This document shows, in pieces, positions 10,161 through 21,694 of a stretch of 64,000 bases of DNA. Below the pieces are notes generated by a model. It made no database searches. It saw only the letters and a program-made list of their open reading frames with translations, and had not been told where the DNA came from. Both the position numbers and the translations under genes were made by a program. The DNA is taken from positions 362,001 to 426,000 of the forward strand of contig JABMCL010003179.1 of the NCBI GenBank assembly GCA_018857735.1. Reading direction: 5' to 3'. Positions within the stretch are counted from its first letter, which is position 1; every line of letters begins with the position of its first letter. The stretch comes from Alviniconcha marisindica. Taxonomy: Eukaryota; Mollusca; Gastropoda; Provannidae.

Positions 10161-10348
10161 CGCCATGATGATGAATGGCTGGCAGGCCAGCTCACCCAAG
10201 GTCCTAACACTGATCATTACACAAACTCCTATTTTCCATTTAAGTCAAAATAGCCATGACCTGGATTATCAAACAGCCATAAAAATAAATCAACACATTC
10301 GTCCTGCCAAGCATGCAATATTAATAGCCCTAGAATTATATATATATA

Positions 10349-11574
10349 TGTGAGCAATTGCTCTTTGTATACGTTTTAACGGCAATCCCGCCCCGGTTAT
10401 CAGATTCATGCAATTTCAATACTGTACTGCTAGTAACCTGGGAACCGGAGCAGATGACGCTTTTGTTTTGAAGCGCGGCATGTAGTGTAACACCACATGG
10501 CCTTCACACAGCCAACCGGCAATAGCTGCCGGTGCGCGCTAGTTTCAAATCTGTTTTCTCCCTTAATATTTTGACCGCTTGTTTGTTTACCTACTCTTTG
10601 TTTACCTAGTCCTTTCTATGCACCAAGCCATGTGTAATATAATTTGGCATCTTAGAATGTTTATCCAACGTTTATTTAGACACAGGATCGAGCTTAATCA
10701 CGAGTAGCCGATGCTTCTCTAGGTCTATTCTTTTTATAGCCGTCGTCTGCATGGCATGTTCTCTGTTTAGTACTAGTGAATAGTAGTGAATCGTTGTTTT
10801 GACTCAATTAAAGTAATTCTGTGTCGATCAATGCTTTGTCGTATAGTATTTTGTTTGCTGACTTCATGTTTAGTGTTTATTTTGGGTTGAAATTAACTTA
10901 TTAAGTATTGTGTACTGTAGAAGCTAAGTTGTATTCATAGACTACTTGATATCACTTTATCAGTGATGCTGCAACTAGATAACATGCCCCAGGCAAAAGT
11001 TTGCACCGATTGTTTTAGTGCTAGTCTTTGTGTGTGTCTTGCTTCTCTTACAGAGCGTTGTATTGTAATTGTTATGTACCATTTTAACACTGGGAGCGTG
11101 TCTTTATTCTGATGTAAGTTTTAATAACATTAATATTTTGTACATTGTGCTAGTTGTGATTTAGTTGTCTGAATCTGTTTATAGACAGGCACAAGCCACA
11201 CTTCCTACTCTTGTTGTAAATAAAATAAGTCACGTGTGTACATTTTGTTTATACGGTTTAAAAGACTGTAACTGTAGCTTTTATTTGATGTATTTCATGA
11301 TTTAATTAGTTATTGTAGAGGAAATTGTATTTGTGCAGGCCAAGGAAACACAACTGTCAGCCATTTTGTGGTCCAGAGGGCTGATCTGATTGTAGCGATA
11401 GTATGTGTTCTTTGCAGCCCGCACCGTTCTCTTATCTATGCGTGTGAGTGAGGATTTTGTGTGTGCTGAAAACTGTCTGCTGCTGTACAATAAACCCTGA
11501 TTGCCGTATGCCTGCTGTGGTCTCCATTTTTACTGACTCTGTGTCCTGTCCTTCTACCACTCCACTCCATTACA
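10349..11574 (+). mobile_element. Solo LTR, 1.2-kb family, copy 1
   Basis: It starts TGTGAGCAATTGC and ends CCACTCCATTACA, giving TGT...ACA termini. It is closely similar along its full length to 42129-43363. An AATAAA (near 11489) lies about 85 bases before the end, as expected for LTR polyadenylation. No internal retrotransposon region flanks either copy, so both look like solo LTRs formed by recombination. Flanks (ATATA left, TTTGT right) do not match, possibly because the left target was a TA microsatellite. The superfamily cannot be told from the LTR alone. Confidence 0.7.
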
Positions 11575-14395
11575 TTTGTGAAGTACTGACATCATTATTA
11601 TGCTTCTTTGCATTCTCATGACTTATCAACAAGCATGTAATGTTGAAGGCATTCAGCTATGGTTAACCTGGCAAATTAGCATTGCTGATTTTCCACATGG
11701 GCCTATTCTGGGTTGCTGTTTTTTGGAAGAGCATAGTTCAAAACTCAAAACATTTTAACTCTTGCCATGTATTGCACAACATGAATCCATGCAGCTGCAA
11801 TTCTGCATGCAAAAGTATTTTTTCTCACGGAGTTAGATATAATTAACACATTTTGTAATGGTGACTGTTAATTTGGATACATTAACTGTCCTTGTTAGCA
11901 ATGGATGCATTACCATATACACTGTACTACACTACAAACTATAGAATTTTTATTTTTCTGTACGTATCTGACTTTGTGCCATAAGGTGCTCATGCAGGGG
12001 GTTATGCACTTCAATTGAAAATAAAAGAATGTTGAAAATGGATTTTCTTTGAAACTGTGTGTTGAATATGTGCATGGATGAATGAATATTTAGTACACAT
12101 AATTTCAGCAATCAGACTTCAGGTTGTTTTTAATATATAGTCATAACAAGCAGAAAACACACTGAAATTTGACATTGATGTACCAAGCGATCTTTGTCAC
12201 TTTGCTTACAAACAAGCAGCAATGACATGGAGTATCAGTCACTGATTACTACACGGAAACAATTTGTTCTATACGGGAAATACAACATCAGCATTCATGA
12301 TTGTTGTATTTTCAAACAATTCCTCACAAAAGTTTGTGATGTCACATATCAGATGTATACCATCAAACTGTAAACTTTGTACTCCCCAAAAACAAACAGC
12401 CTCGCTTTTGAATCGCCAGAAACATTCCATACATTTACACTACACAACAGTGATCAATTTTTTGTCATTTTTTGGGGGGTGAAATTTGCAAGAAGTTTTA
12501 AAAACATTTTCCTGATCATTCAAATATTGTTGTAGGATCTGATGTTTGACAAATTATCCAATAATTTTTAGAAAACATTTTTTTTAATGAGAAAGCGATC
12601 ATGTTTTTCTACCGCATCCAGCTTGTCACATGACACTTCCGGAGGACTGGATTTCATGGCTGCATGGCATGTGTTTGTTTGCAAACATTGAAAGGTACAT
12701 TGTAATATTTTCAGTGGTCTGATGTAAAACATGAATCTGACATAAAACATACACTTTGCGCTTTTTGAGAAGTTTACTGAGAAAGTTTTGAGGTTTTCAG
12801 CTGATTTGGTGGGGAGATAAGAGGAACTGTGAAAAGTGGCATCTTCCCAGGTGGAAGATTTGAAAATCTTTTCAATACTTAGATGAGTACAGCGTGAAGA
12901 GTTTGATTACAACGAGGCAATATGTGATAGATCTTCCGCGCAGGATGTGCATTCAATTTTATTAGAAACCCATCAGATGTTTTGTTACATGTTTTTTGTA
13001 GACTATTTACAAATTTAGCAATGATCATGAGAATATTTTGTCAACTGATTGAGAGCTTACAATCGCAACAAAGTTCTTGAAAAATTATGTCAGACGTCAT
13101 GTTTGCAACACATATGTGACTAACGTCAAAGTTTGGTGAAGCTCTGAGAACTGAATACTTGATAATTATGTGTTAGACTTAGTATTAGAGGTCAGAGTGA
13201 GTGGGTTTGACAATGACATGTTTGTACTGAGCCCATCACATAATCTGTAGGCTATGGTGACAATTTTTTATGACAGTTTTTTTAACTTCAGGTTCATCAC
13301 ACTTCATCAGGGTATCTCCTGAGCCAAGAAGAAGTATCATGACTATGAAGAAACCCTCAACAAATGCAGACAACTGCAGAAAGTACAAACACAGACTGGC
13401 AGTAGAGGATCCACTCCTAGAGCAAACAAGGAAGAGGGCCAAGACAGCACTGCAAAATGCCCACAATGGCAGGAGTTGCTGGTGGTGGCAATTCTTTTTT
13501 TCTGAACGTTGAGCTTTCTGTTTGGCACGGAGACTTGCCATGTGGAAATGAGGCACTGAACAAAATGCATAATTTTTTATTTTTTTTCAATAGGTGTACC
13601 ATTATATTTATAATGTGGTGTGTGTTGGTGGGTGTGTGTGGGTGTGGGTGGGTGTTTTGTCTTAACATCAATTATCTTCATAAGATCAGGTCATTCTGAT
13701 CTGTTTTTGCTAGATTAATCTTTTTCTTGTTTATTTTGTGAGTTAAGTAAGCAAACAGAGGTTTGTTGGTTTGTTTTATATGCTGAAAATTGGAGAAATG
13801 TTACTTTGTTGTAATACTGATGTCTGACATAATTTTGCTTCATTTGCTTTTTATGACTTGTAATTAAATGCAAATTGGGAAAAATTCTTTTCACTGTGTT
13901 TATTGCATTCACTTGTGTGACTGACTGCACTATTGGCATGAAAGGGTGTGTTCCTTGTTACTATAAGAAATGTTGAGATATAGGTTTATGTCATACATAA
14001 GATATTACAACAATCATCAGTTCACAAATATGTGTTAAATTATATGAGTGTACAAAATTTGGCAGAAACATAATGTGACTTTATTTTGTGCAAGCGTGTG
14101 CAGAAATGAAGACACAATGAACTATGTATGTTGTAGTACCTTCTGTATGACATGCAACCTTTTATGACCTTTCTCAGCATATATCTCCAGAAGTACAAAA
14201 GTCATTATCTTTCACTTTCAATAAATCTTTCCTAGCACTGCGCACATTCTAAAAACACATCTAGATTCAATCTACCAGCAACACTACTTTCCACCCCCAC
14301 GTTCCTGTTTTCATGTACACCTTTTGTCACAAAGTCATCTAGGAGACTAGTTCTTGATCTGCAGAACTAGAAGATAAGCTGACAATACTGTGTAC
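11575..14395. other. Non-coding AT-rich stretch (intron or 3' region of the sulfotransferase gene)
   Basis: No exon of the sulfotransferase could be recognised on the minus strand. A short plus-strand frame at 13321-13512 has a basic KYKHRL...EQTRKRAKTA stretch that resembles the charged segments of some transposon proteins, but it is too short to call. The rest is AT-rich sequence without clear repeats. Confidence 0.5.
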
Positions 14396-14558
14396 CTTAG
14401 CTTGCTGAAAGATGGTGGCATTGTTGGCACACTGGCGTAGAGAGTAGTGAGCAAAGCAGTCACTGTACAGCTTAATTGCTTGGCGTGCATACTGGTCAAA
14501 TGTCCTGCTGCTCACTGCTTCATATTTTGCATGATTGTACAGATAACTTGAATATAAC
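14396..14558 (-). CDS. CHST15-like: CHST15-like carbohydrate sulfotransferase, later catalytic-domain exon
   Basis: A 163-base exon bounded on the minus strand by an acceptor (TTATTGCAG before GTTATATTC) and a donor (CTAAG then GTACACAG). It encodes one completing base and 54 codons: LYSSYLYNHAKYEAV, RTFDQYARQAIKLYSDC and HYSLRQCANN. In CHST15 proteins the segment after the 3'-phosphate loop reads R-LYSDYLYF followed by a helix and a DYSLRxC.YN motif, and this exon matches that order. The leading G completes a codon whose first two bases lie in the preceding exon (probably Arg). That exon, which should hold the GEASxSTxWDN-type and LRxPVER segments, was not found between 14.6 and 27.8 kb. The exon ends in phase 0. 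Confidence 0.75.
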
Positions 14559-15082
14559 CTGCAATAAATCACATGGAAAATGAACACAAGTTTGTTTTGT
14601 TATTATGAATATATATGCATGTCACATAAATTACTTATTTTGCTTATGCATTCAAACACTTGTAACATGGCACACTGTGATTCACCAAAACACATATAAC
14701 TTGTTTTATGGTATCCTGTTGAGATCAAATTTCATGGTCAGAGAGACTGAGTCATTGATTCTTGATACAGTTGAATACGTTTAAGTCAAACATGATGGGG
14801 ATTTTTTTTCTTCTTCAAGTTATCCGCTTTTTTACTTATCCATCAACATGCATGCATGCATGCATGTTTTCTGTGGTGCTATAATTATGTGATTTGGTAT
14901 CTTTTGTACTTCATTAATTGGAGATCACCTTCATCTGTATGTGTGTCTGCACACCCTCCCTCCATGGAACAAAACAAATAATGAACACAGAGAGAGAGAA
15001 ACAAATTTCTTCTGTGTGAATTTAAACAAACATTGCTTGCTCATACTGAGGATGGGAGGATTCTGTCCATTTAATGTTAGCG
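14559..15082. other. Intron sequence, nothing recognised
   Basis: AT-rich with one (TGCA)n tract near 14850. No coding signal. Confidence 0.6.
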
Positions 15083-15240
15083 GAGAGGGGACATCTCAGT
15101 GGTTAGAGTGTCAGACTTGTGATCGAAAGGTCCTGGGTTCAAGTCCCCGCAGGAGTAGCAGGATTGTTTTTCCTCCAGGGTCAACTTTCTGTGCTGACTC
15201 TTATTTCAGTAGCTGTTCCATCCCCCATGTTACTGCAGCT
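15083..15240 (+). mobile_element. SINE-1 copy b
   Basis: The tRNA-like head has box A ACATCTCAGTGGTTAGAGT and box B GGTTCAAGTCCC. The body contains GTCAACTTTCTGTGCTGACT and CTTATTTCAGTA. It is in the same orientation as the copy at 29488. Confidence 0.85.
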
Positions 15241-15318
15241 GAACATTAATGATTCCAGTCATTCTGCCAAGAGTGCAGGTGGCAGGTTTCAGCTAAACAC
15301 ACATGGACCCTACCTATG

Positions 15319-15992
15319 TGGCTTTGAATCAAGTGACACTGTAAACTGGTGCGTAGTCATATGGTGTACACAGAACTTGGGCTGAGATGGCAGCAGTTTC
15401 ACATGACACCAGCGATGAAACAACCAAACAGTGCTGTCAGTACACCACTTCAGGGGATATTAAAAAACACACCATAAAACAAGGGGATACAGTCACTCAT
15501 TCAGAATCACATGTGACATGAGCACAGTGATTTCTTTTGATTTAAAATTTTTTTCAATATAACAAATATAACACAATTATAGAACATGTAGTACACCCGT
15601 TCCAACAGTGGATAACATACATATATATACAAATATACATGTACAGGTTATGCATACATAATAGATGAAAAGGTACATCCATACAGACATCCAGTTGGAC
15701 AAAGTACTTCATAGACAGATATTTGCCAAATACACACAATGGTTTTGGTATTCTTTAACCATTTCTGTTAGCTCTTCATAAAAAGCAGGTGTATCCCGGT
15801 TCAGTACGTAAACATCGACAAGCAAAATATCTTTATCGTTCATTGAAAAGGAAACAAGAATGAAATTTCCGTTCCTATTTCACTTTACATTGTTGATTTT
15901 GAATTCAAAATTGTTCATAAACATTACTGCAAGAGTGCAGTGATTCTGCTCAAGAGCAGAGAATAGCGCTATATAGAAGCAATCGATAATAA
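15319..15992 (+). mobile_element. Repeat-3 copy c, split by an L1-type fragment
   Basis: The first part (15319-15532) and last part (15938-15992, ending GCGCTATATAGAAGCAATCG) together make one repeat-3 copy. They are separated by 405 foreign bases bordered by CAGTGATT on both sides (15525-15532 and 15938-15945). Removing the insert restores the family sequence GAGCACAGTGATTCTGCTCA. Confidence 0.85.
15533..15937 (-). mobile_element. L1-type LINE endonuclease fragment
   Basis: The minus strand encodes VMFMNNFEFKINNVK, a stop, NRNGNFILVSFSMNDKDIL, LVDVYVLNRDTPAFYEEL and NHCVYLAN. This is the pattern of L1/Tx1-type apurinic endonucleases (GVAI.F...F.FKI, G.FI...I......LV..Y.PN.D.P.FF). Only about 70 codons of the enzyme are present, followed by non-coding AT-rich sequence. 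It is flanked by the 8-bp duplication CAGTGATT. Confidence 0.7.
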
Positions 15993-16980
15993 TGTTAATC
16001 ATAGCATGTGACAGCCAGGAGAAGGGTGTGGGGGATGAAGGATCAACCTGTAAAGGGAAGGTCAAGAGCTGGTATGCCTATCGTGACAAAGCATTCTCAT
16101 ACATATTAAGCAAAAACCAAGCTGCCTACAGACACTGGTTAAAACAATAACATACAACTGCCACCTGCTGAAAAGGTTTATGTTGCAACGCTTGTAGGTG
16201 GGCAACAGCTAAGTTAGGAATCAGTGAGCATTCAACAATGATGTAGACTTGAAATGCTTGGCTTCAACTTATCCAAGTGGGAAAAGGGAAAAACATGTTC
16301 GACTTGGATGAAATTAAACTTATCTGTTTTTAACTTCTCTGCTGTAAAATTGTGATACAAAGAGAAGCTTTGGTCAGGAAATAAAAAAGGTATGACTTAA
16401 GCAAAGCTCCACAACCATTTTTGACTTAACATATTCAAATATATGTATAGCACAGTCAATGATGAAGTTCATGTCATGGTGATACACCACCAACAATAAA
16501 AGTCTGATTCGTGGCTCAAGATACACCCCAGCTTGTGACTGGTGACACTTGAATCAACAACAAATAACTAATTAAGTGATTTGTTTGTACCACCCAGTCA
16601 ACCATGCAGGCCATATCCATGTGGCACACAATAAATCAAACACTATCAAAGAAAAGTATAATCAACCATGCAAAAACTTCAACAGTCAACTAAAATGTTT
16701 GTTTTTGTTGATTTTCTTGTTAAAAACAAATCTACCAGAATCTGATCAACAACTACAATTTATTAACATAAATCTCTTTAAAACAACTGAAGATGGGTCT
16801 TAACTGTCATCTCTAAACAATATTCTTAAAGAACAGTAAAGTACTCAAAAGTCAATTCAATATGATCAGTACTAAAATCTGTTGCAAATAAAGCAACCCA
16901 TTGCATGGATACAAAAAGGTGATATGTCCCAGGAGTTTCTTTTTGTAAGAAAGAAGTAGCCATCTATGAATAGCCACTGT
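15993..16980. other. Intron sequence with one possible old LINE-A tail
   Basis: CACCCAGTCAACCATGCAGG at about 16588 followed by GCACACAATAAA resembles a decayed LINE-A 3' end (16577-16640). Nothing else was recognised, and no coding signal for the missing sulfotransferase exon was seen. Confidence 0.45.
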
Positions 16981-17060
16981 GTAATAGACCACTCCACAAC
17001 ACACCGCTTCCAGCTGTAAGCTCCGCCCCTTTTGGGGAGTCTGGCAAGCGACCCGAAAAG

Positions 17061-17172
17061 ATGGCTGCAGCCGAATCCAAAAGTACGCTCGATCTCTTGC
17101 TGCTGAGAGACCTGTCGCTGTTGTGTTTTGGTCAAAGCCCGCCTATTCCTATTTTAAAATAGACGGGCTTTG
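17061..17172 (+). other. GC-rich patch with a 33-codon ORF and a hairpin
   Basis: In an AT-rich intron, AAGATGGCTGCAGCCGAATC opens a short frame (MAAAESKSTLDLLLLRDLSL) that ends in a hairpin. Its arms are CAAAGCCCGCCTATT (17133-17147) and AATAGACGGGCTTTG (17158-17172), with one mismatch. It may be the end of a DNA transposon or a captured gene fragment. Not recognised. Confidence 0.4.
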
Positions 17173-18000
17173 GTTTTGGTGAGAGAAAACTCACCCAAAG
17201 GTCAAAGTGGTCTTTTGAGACACAGGACCCTGTGTTAATAATATAACTGGTCTGCAGTTAGTCTTATCATGCCCTCCTTGGTCAGATGGGAAAGGGAAGG
17301 GACAGTTTACATCCCAGGGAGGGTGAAATGGGTTCCAGCTTGCCAAAGCAATTAGTAACCCAAACAGACACTTCCAGCCTCTCTCCTGCAGTGGTCCAGA
17401 TTTTGTCAAGACCAAAGTCCAGATGGTCAAGACCTATGACAGTTGGGAGTGCCAGATTAGACCTCCCTCTACACAGAACAGTTAGAAACTAGCGAACTCC
17501 AACTCCGGCCTAGCAGTGGAGAGAAGCAGCAATACAAGAGGGGATGGTAGACGGCAGTGTTACTTCTATATCTGTGGCAGTGCAGAGTTATAGCCACAGG
17601 GATTGGGGTTAACTTTTGTGATGCTTCTGTTATGTGCAGATTTCTTCATGTGTTAGTTTAGTAGAATTAATTAAATTTAATTAATGCTGAACAGAAACTT
17701 AGGCTAACTATGACAGATCACTTTCTACAAGTTACCCCAGACCTGCAAGAGAAATATATCATTGAAAGCACCATGCCTTTCATAAGTGATACAGTAAAAC
17801 GTTTGGCCACCGCTCGGTCATTTATTATACATACTGTTTATATTTACTTAGAAACTGGGACTGAACTTGTGACATATTATTATCATCGTGAGCACACTAA
17901 ATGTTGGATACTTTTCCCTGTGGAATGTCACTGTCAAGTTGGATTTTACTGTATAAAAAGCATCAGAACAGGTAGGATATTTCACTGATTTAGCCGGCAT
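17173..18000. other. Intron sequence, nothing recognised
   Basis: No protein family or repeat recognised, including on the minus strand where the missing exon might lie. Confidence 0.5.
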
Positions 18001-18015
18001 GCCACACAGTACAAT

Positions 18016-18068
18016 GTGTGTGTGTGTGTGTGTGTGTTGTGTGTGTGTGTATGTGTGTGTGAGTGTGA

Positions 18069-18127
<59 letters not shown>
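18016..18127. repeat. (TG)n microsatellite
   Basis: About 110 bases of mostly pure TG with a few interruptions. Cys/Val frames across it are artefacts. Confidence 0.95.
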
Positions 18128-18128
<1 letters not shown>

Positions 18129-18719
18129 CAGTGTGGTTGTGTGTCTGTAAGTGCTCTGTCTGTCTGTCTCTGTTTCACAGTATGCCAATCGATCGGTGTA
18201 TGGCAGTATGTCTGCCTGTCACAGTTTATGCAGCAGTTATTGGTAGTCTGCATGAGCATGCCTACACATTTTGGTTTTGGTTTTACTAGAGCCGTGTAGA
18301 GAATTATTGACAGAATTAAAAGCACTTTATTTTCAGCCAAAACTCTCATTACTGCTTAGTTCCTCAATATAATATATTCAGTGTAACGAGCATCTAAATG
18401 TGAGTAGTATGCCATCAATTATATACCACTGAAAACCTCCTCTGAATTTTAAGATTTTTTACCGTAGTGCGTGCACGCACACACCCACCCACCCACACAC
18501 ACACACACTATTATTAAACCGATAATGCAATGTTCCAAGTGAATGAACAATATTTCGGCCGTTATACGGCATGTATTTTGTGTTTAGCCATGTAGTCCTA
18601 CACTAATAATTATACTTCCACCACATGCACACAATCATTGACTTTGACAGCTTACAAAAGAGAAAACCGAACGCATGCATAAATTAACTGGATCATACGT
18701 TTTGTACTAAGGCTGACAT

Positions 18720-18936
18720 ATCCTGGAACACACGTAGTAGTTCTTTGTTATCATGCTCGGGTTTAGTTGATCATGGGGTCGACCACAGCCTTGATCCAAG
18801 CTTTACAATCTTTCAGCCTTGTTTTTGGCTTCGGAAGCAGCTAGAATGTGACACCTGCACATTTGTCAGGGTATCGTCCGTCTGACTTACACTGGCCATG
18901 GCAACAATTACGTTTTCCTGGTTTCTTTTCTGCCAT
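18720..18936 (-). pseudogene. THAP-like zinc-finger domain relic
   Basis: The minus frame from ATG at 18936 reads MAEKKPGKRNCCHGQCKSDG then RYPDKCAGVTF, a stop, LPKPKTRLKDCKAWIKA. A one-base shift then gives CGRPHDQLNPSMITK. The order C..C..SD.RYP....GV.F..PKP....C..WIK.CGRPH.QL is found at the N-terminus of a family of uncharacterised invertebrate proteins with THAP-like fingers that are often transposon-derived. One stop and one frameshift show it is dead. It lies in a sulfotransferase intron, on the same strand as the gene. Confidence 0.6.
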
Positions 18937-19565
18937 GTCAAACACTGCCAACTGACCACTTGCAGTGTCTGGCACGAAAGCTTGCCAGGCTATTTCAGGC
19001 CTTGTCAAAACACGTGGGCACCTCATTATGCTGTGGCACGCGATTGGCTGAAATCTAAGGGTGTGTCTGCTTTGACTGACAGGAGTGGAGTCATCTATTC
19101 CCAAAGCCTAACTTGGGTGGACAACTCCATGATTCCAAGACTGCTGTTTTATTGGTGAGCTCTCCATCAAGACAGAGCAAAATCTAGGTAGACATGCCTC
19201 ACACATACTTGAAATGCTGCATCACTGCTTTAGTTAAATTATGGGTAATGTTGTTGGTTTGGGTGTTGTTGGTTGCTTGTTGTTCCTGTCCTTTCCGTCC
19301 ATTCAAGCCAGTCAAAGCCAAAAGCAGTCTTCTACGCAGAAACTCTTTATTCCTGTCTTCTCTCTCTTCTCTTCTTTCTCGTCTTCTCATACACACTTTC
19401 ATCATAGTATATATGCCTCCTGATAACTGAGAACAGTTCAGTTTTCAGCCTGTGTTGCATGGAGCCCTGTGCAACACCATCACAGTCATTCCATCCACTG
19501 ATCAAATTGCTCATCCAATCACATGCAAACACATTCACATTCAACTGACCATTCGCTCATACATT

Positions 19566-19837
19566 ATTTTGTTGTTGTTGTTGATCGCTTTTATATAGCG
19601 CTATTCTCTGCTCTCGAGCAGACTCACTGTGACAGTGAGTCTGCTCGAGAGCAGAGAATAGCGCTATATAAATCTGTGCTCACATGTGATTCTACATGAG
19701 TGAATAGTTTTTTTTATAGCGAGTTTTTGAATATCCACTGAAGTGGTGTACTTACAGCGCTGGCATGGCTGGTGCCACATAAAACTGCTGCCATCTCGGC
19801 GTGTTCTGTGTACACCACATCACTTCATGCAAAGCCA
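19566..19837 (-). mobile_element. Repeat-3 copy b, with an internal inverted duplication
   Basis: The tail (GTT)n is at the low-coordinate end and the minus-strand start GTGGCTTTGCATGAAG at 19837. Compared with copy a, the segment 19631-19673 is extra and is a reverse-complement copy of the neighbouring 41 bases. Confidence 0.85.
19590..19672. repeat. Perfect palindrome, 41-bp arms, 1-base centre
   Basis: Positions 19590-19630 and 19632-19672 are exact reverse complements around a single G at 19631. The arms contain TATATAGCGCTATTCTCTGC and CTCTCGAGCAGACTCACTGT. Confidence 0.97.
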
Positions 19838-20535
19838 CAAACGTAAGGTGCATGCATGTTTAGGTGTAACCTGCCACCTGCATTTTCGGCAGAATGACAT
19901 TATCATTACCAGAGGCACACACTATCATACCACTACATATGTACTGACCTGTCTGCAGGGTTTCGAAGGATGAAGATGATCCTAGCCTTGGGGTACAGGT
20001 GATGAATGTGGCTTGCAACAGTTACCCGGGGTTCAGTGCATAGTTCATTCCCAGGCATCAATGGCCATTGACGATTGTCAAAGAAATATGAGGGAGACCC
20101 ATCCCCTACAACACCAAAGGAGAAGGAATGTCAACATTTTTCATGATCCAGTGCTAAAACACAATTTTGTTGTTGCTTGCCTTCTAGTTATATATGGCTA
20201 GTACATTCCTGGCACACACTAGTGTTGTATCAGTTAATAATAAGCACACTTTAGATGTGCAGAATCCCTCTAAAACACATATGTATATGAGGCTAAAAAT
20301 GATATACGTGTTCAACTAAAAACAAGATCAAAATAGACATCAGAGAAAGAGGGCATAATCCAAATATTGGTAAAACATTAAAAAAATACACAGCCTAATT
20401 TGCATTGCATAGTTCTCTCCCTCTCTCTCATACATAGTCTAAATACTGGTTACCTAATCAGTTAGTCATTGGATTTTAACGTTCTGTCAACCACATAGGG
20501 TCACCTCTGGACAATCAAACTCTATCATTAGCAGA
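19838..20535. other. Intron sequence, nothing recognised
   Basis: No repeat family shared with the rest of the window and no coding signal. Confidence 0.5.
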
Positions 20536-20921
20536 TAGTAAGTAACTTGGTGTTTTACGCCCAGTAAACCATTACAGTCATATCAGGGCAATACACATTT
20601 TATCAGCACACAAACGTTAAAAATATGTACATGTTAAAACTGGTATACAGTCAGAATTTTCAAATCATACTTGAACATGAACAGAACTAAAAGTGATCTG
20701 AAAATTTATGGTCTGCTAAAAATATTGATTGCTTTCAAATAGTTAGAGAACTTTTCCCACAATATATCTTAAAATAATATCTGCAGTCATTGATCAATAA
20801 TGCTCTCATTTCAATAAAATCTGAACAAGTCAGTAAAATGTGTTTAATAGTTAATCATGTCACATCCGATGCACATAAAAGGAGTGAGTGATAAAAGAAT
20901 GACCAATGTGCAATCAGGCTA

Positions 20922-21460
20922 TCACAGTCTCTTCTTTTCTGTTTGTCCGAGGACAAACAATACACTCTTTAAAATTTGGAAATATTCATGTAATTTATTT
21001 TCCGGGAACTCATCCCACTCTGGCTGCCACAGTTCTAACATATATTTGTTTGCACATGATTTTAAGTCTGAGAAGGTGATGAGTTCAACTGAGATGTTGC
21101 CAACAAGGGCATCCTTAGCAGCAGAATCTGCAGCCAAATTACCTCTAATGCCCACATGGCCGATGACCCAGATAAAGACAATCTCCTTCCCATTTCTGGT
21201 CAAATCCATATATAGTTCTACAATCTGTACTAAGATAAGATGATCATACTTTAGGTTAAATATTGACTATAAAGATGAAAGAGAGTCAGGTAATATCAAA
21301 AATGATTTTTATTTGGAACAATAAACATGTCTGAGAGCTAAAAGAATAGCTCACAGTTCAACAGTATATATAAAACTGCCATCTGGAAGCCGACAGGTAA
21401 AGGGTTTATGAATCTGTTTAGTGGAGACAGCTGCTGCAGCAACTACTTCCTCTGTTTTTG
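20922..21460 (-). pseudogene. LINE-A copy 3 RNase H
   Basis: IVFIWVIGHVGIRGNLAADS and AAKDALVGNISVELI are conserved with copy 1, as is KYMLELWQPEWDEFPENKLH. The upstream part with the SDS and AEL motifs is interrupted by an insertion near 21305-21330 and by stops. Confidence 0.8.
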
Positions 21461-21694
21461 AACTGCCAGTGAACATTTTTCTCTGATGAAGGATATTCTG
21501 AAGTAAGTTGTAAACAGAACTGTTTGTAAGTTTCAGGGTTAGTTTTTATCTTGTTTTAATTTTGTTAGGTCAAACCAGACTGTAGGAGCTGAAAACATCC
21601 AAGGAGCGAAGTCCAAGTGGAAACATCATTGATCAGGTTAAGGTTAATCCAGGTGAGTTAGAATACGGATGCTGAGAGGTGGAATTTTTGACCC

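Noticed and set aside
18069..18299. Open frames rich in Cys-Val or His-Thr over TG/CA tracts (also 34547-34825, 44313-44748, 51800-52018)
   Set aside because: They are translations of dinucleotide repeats and have no independent coding evidence.
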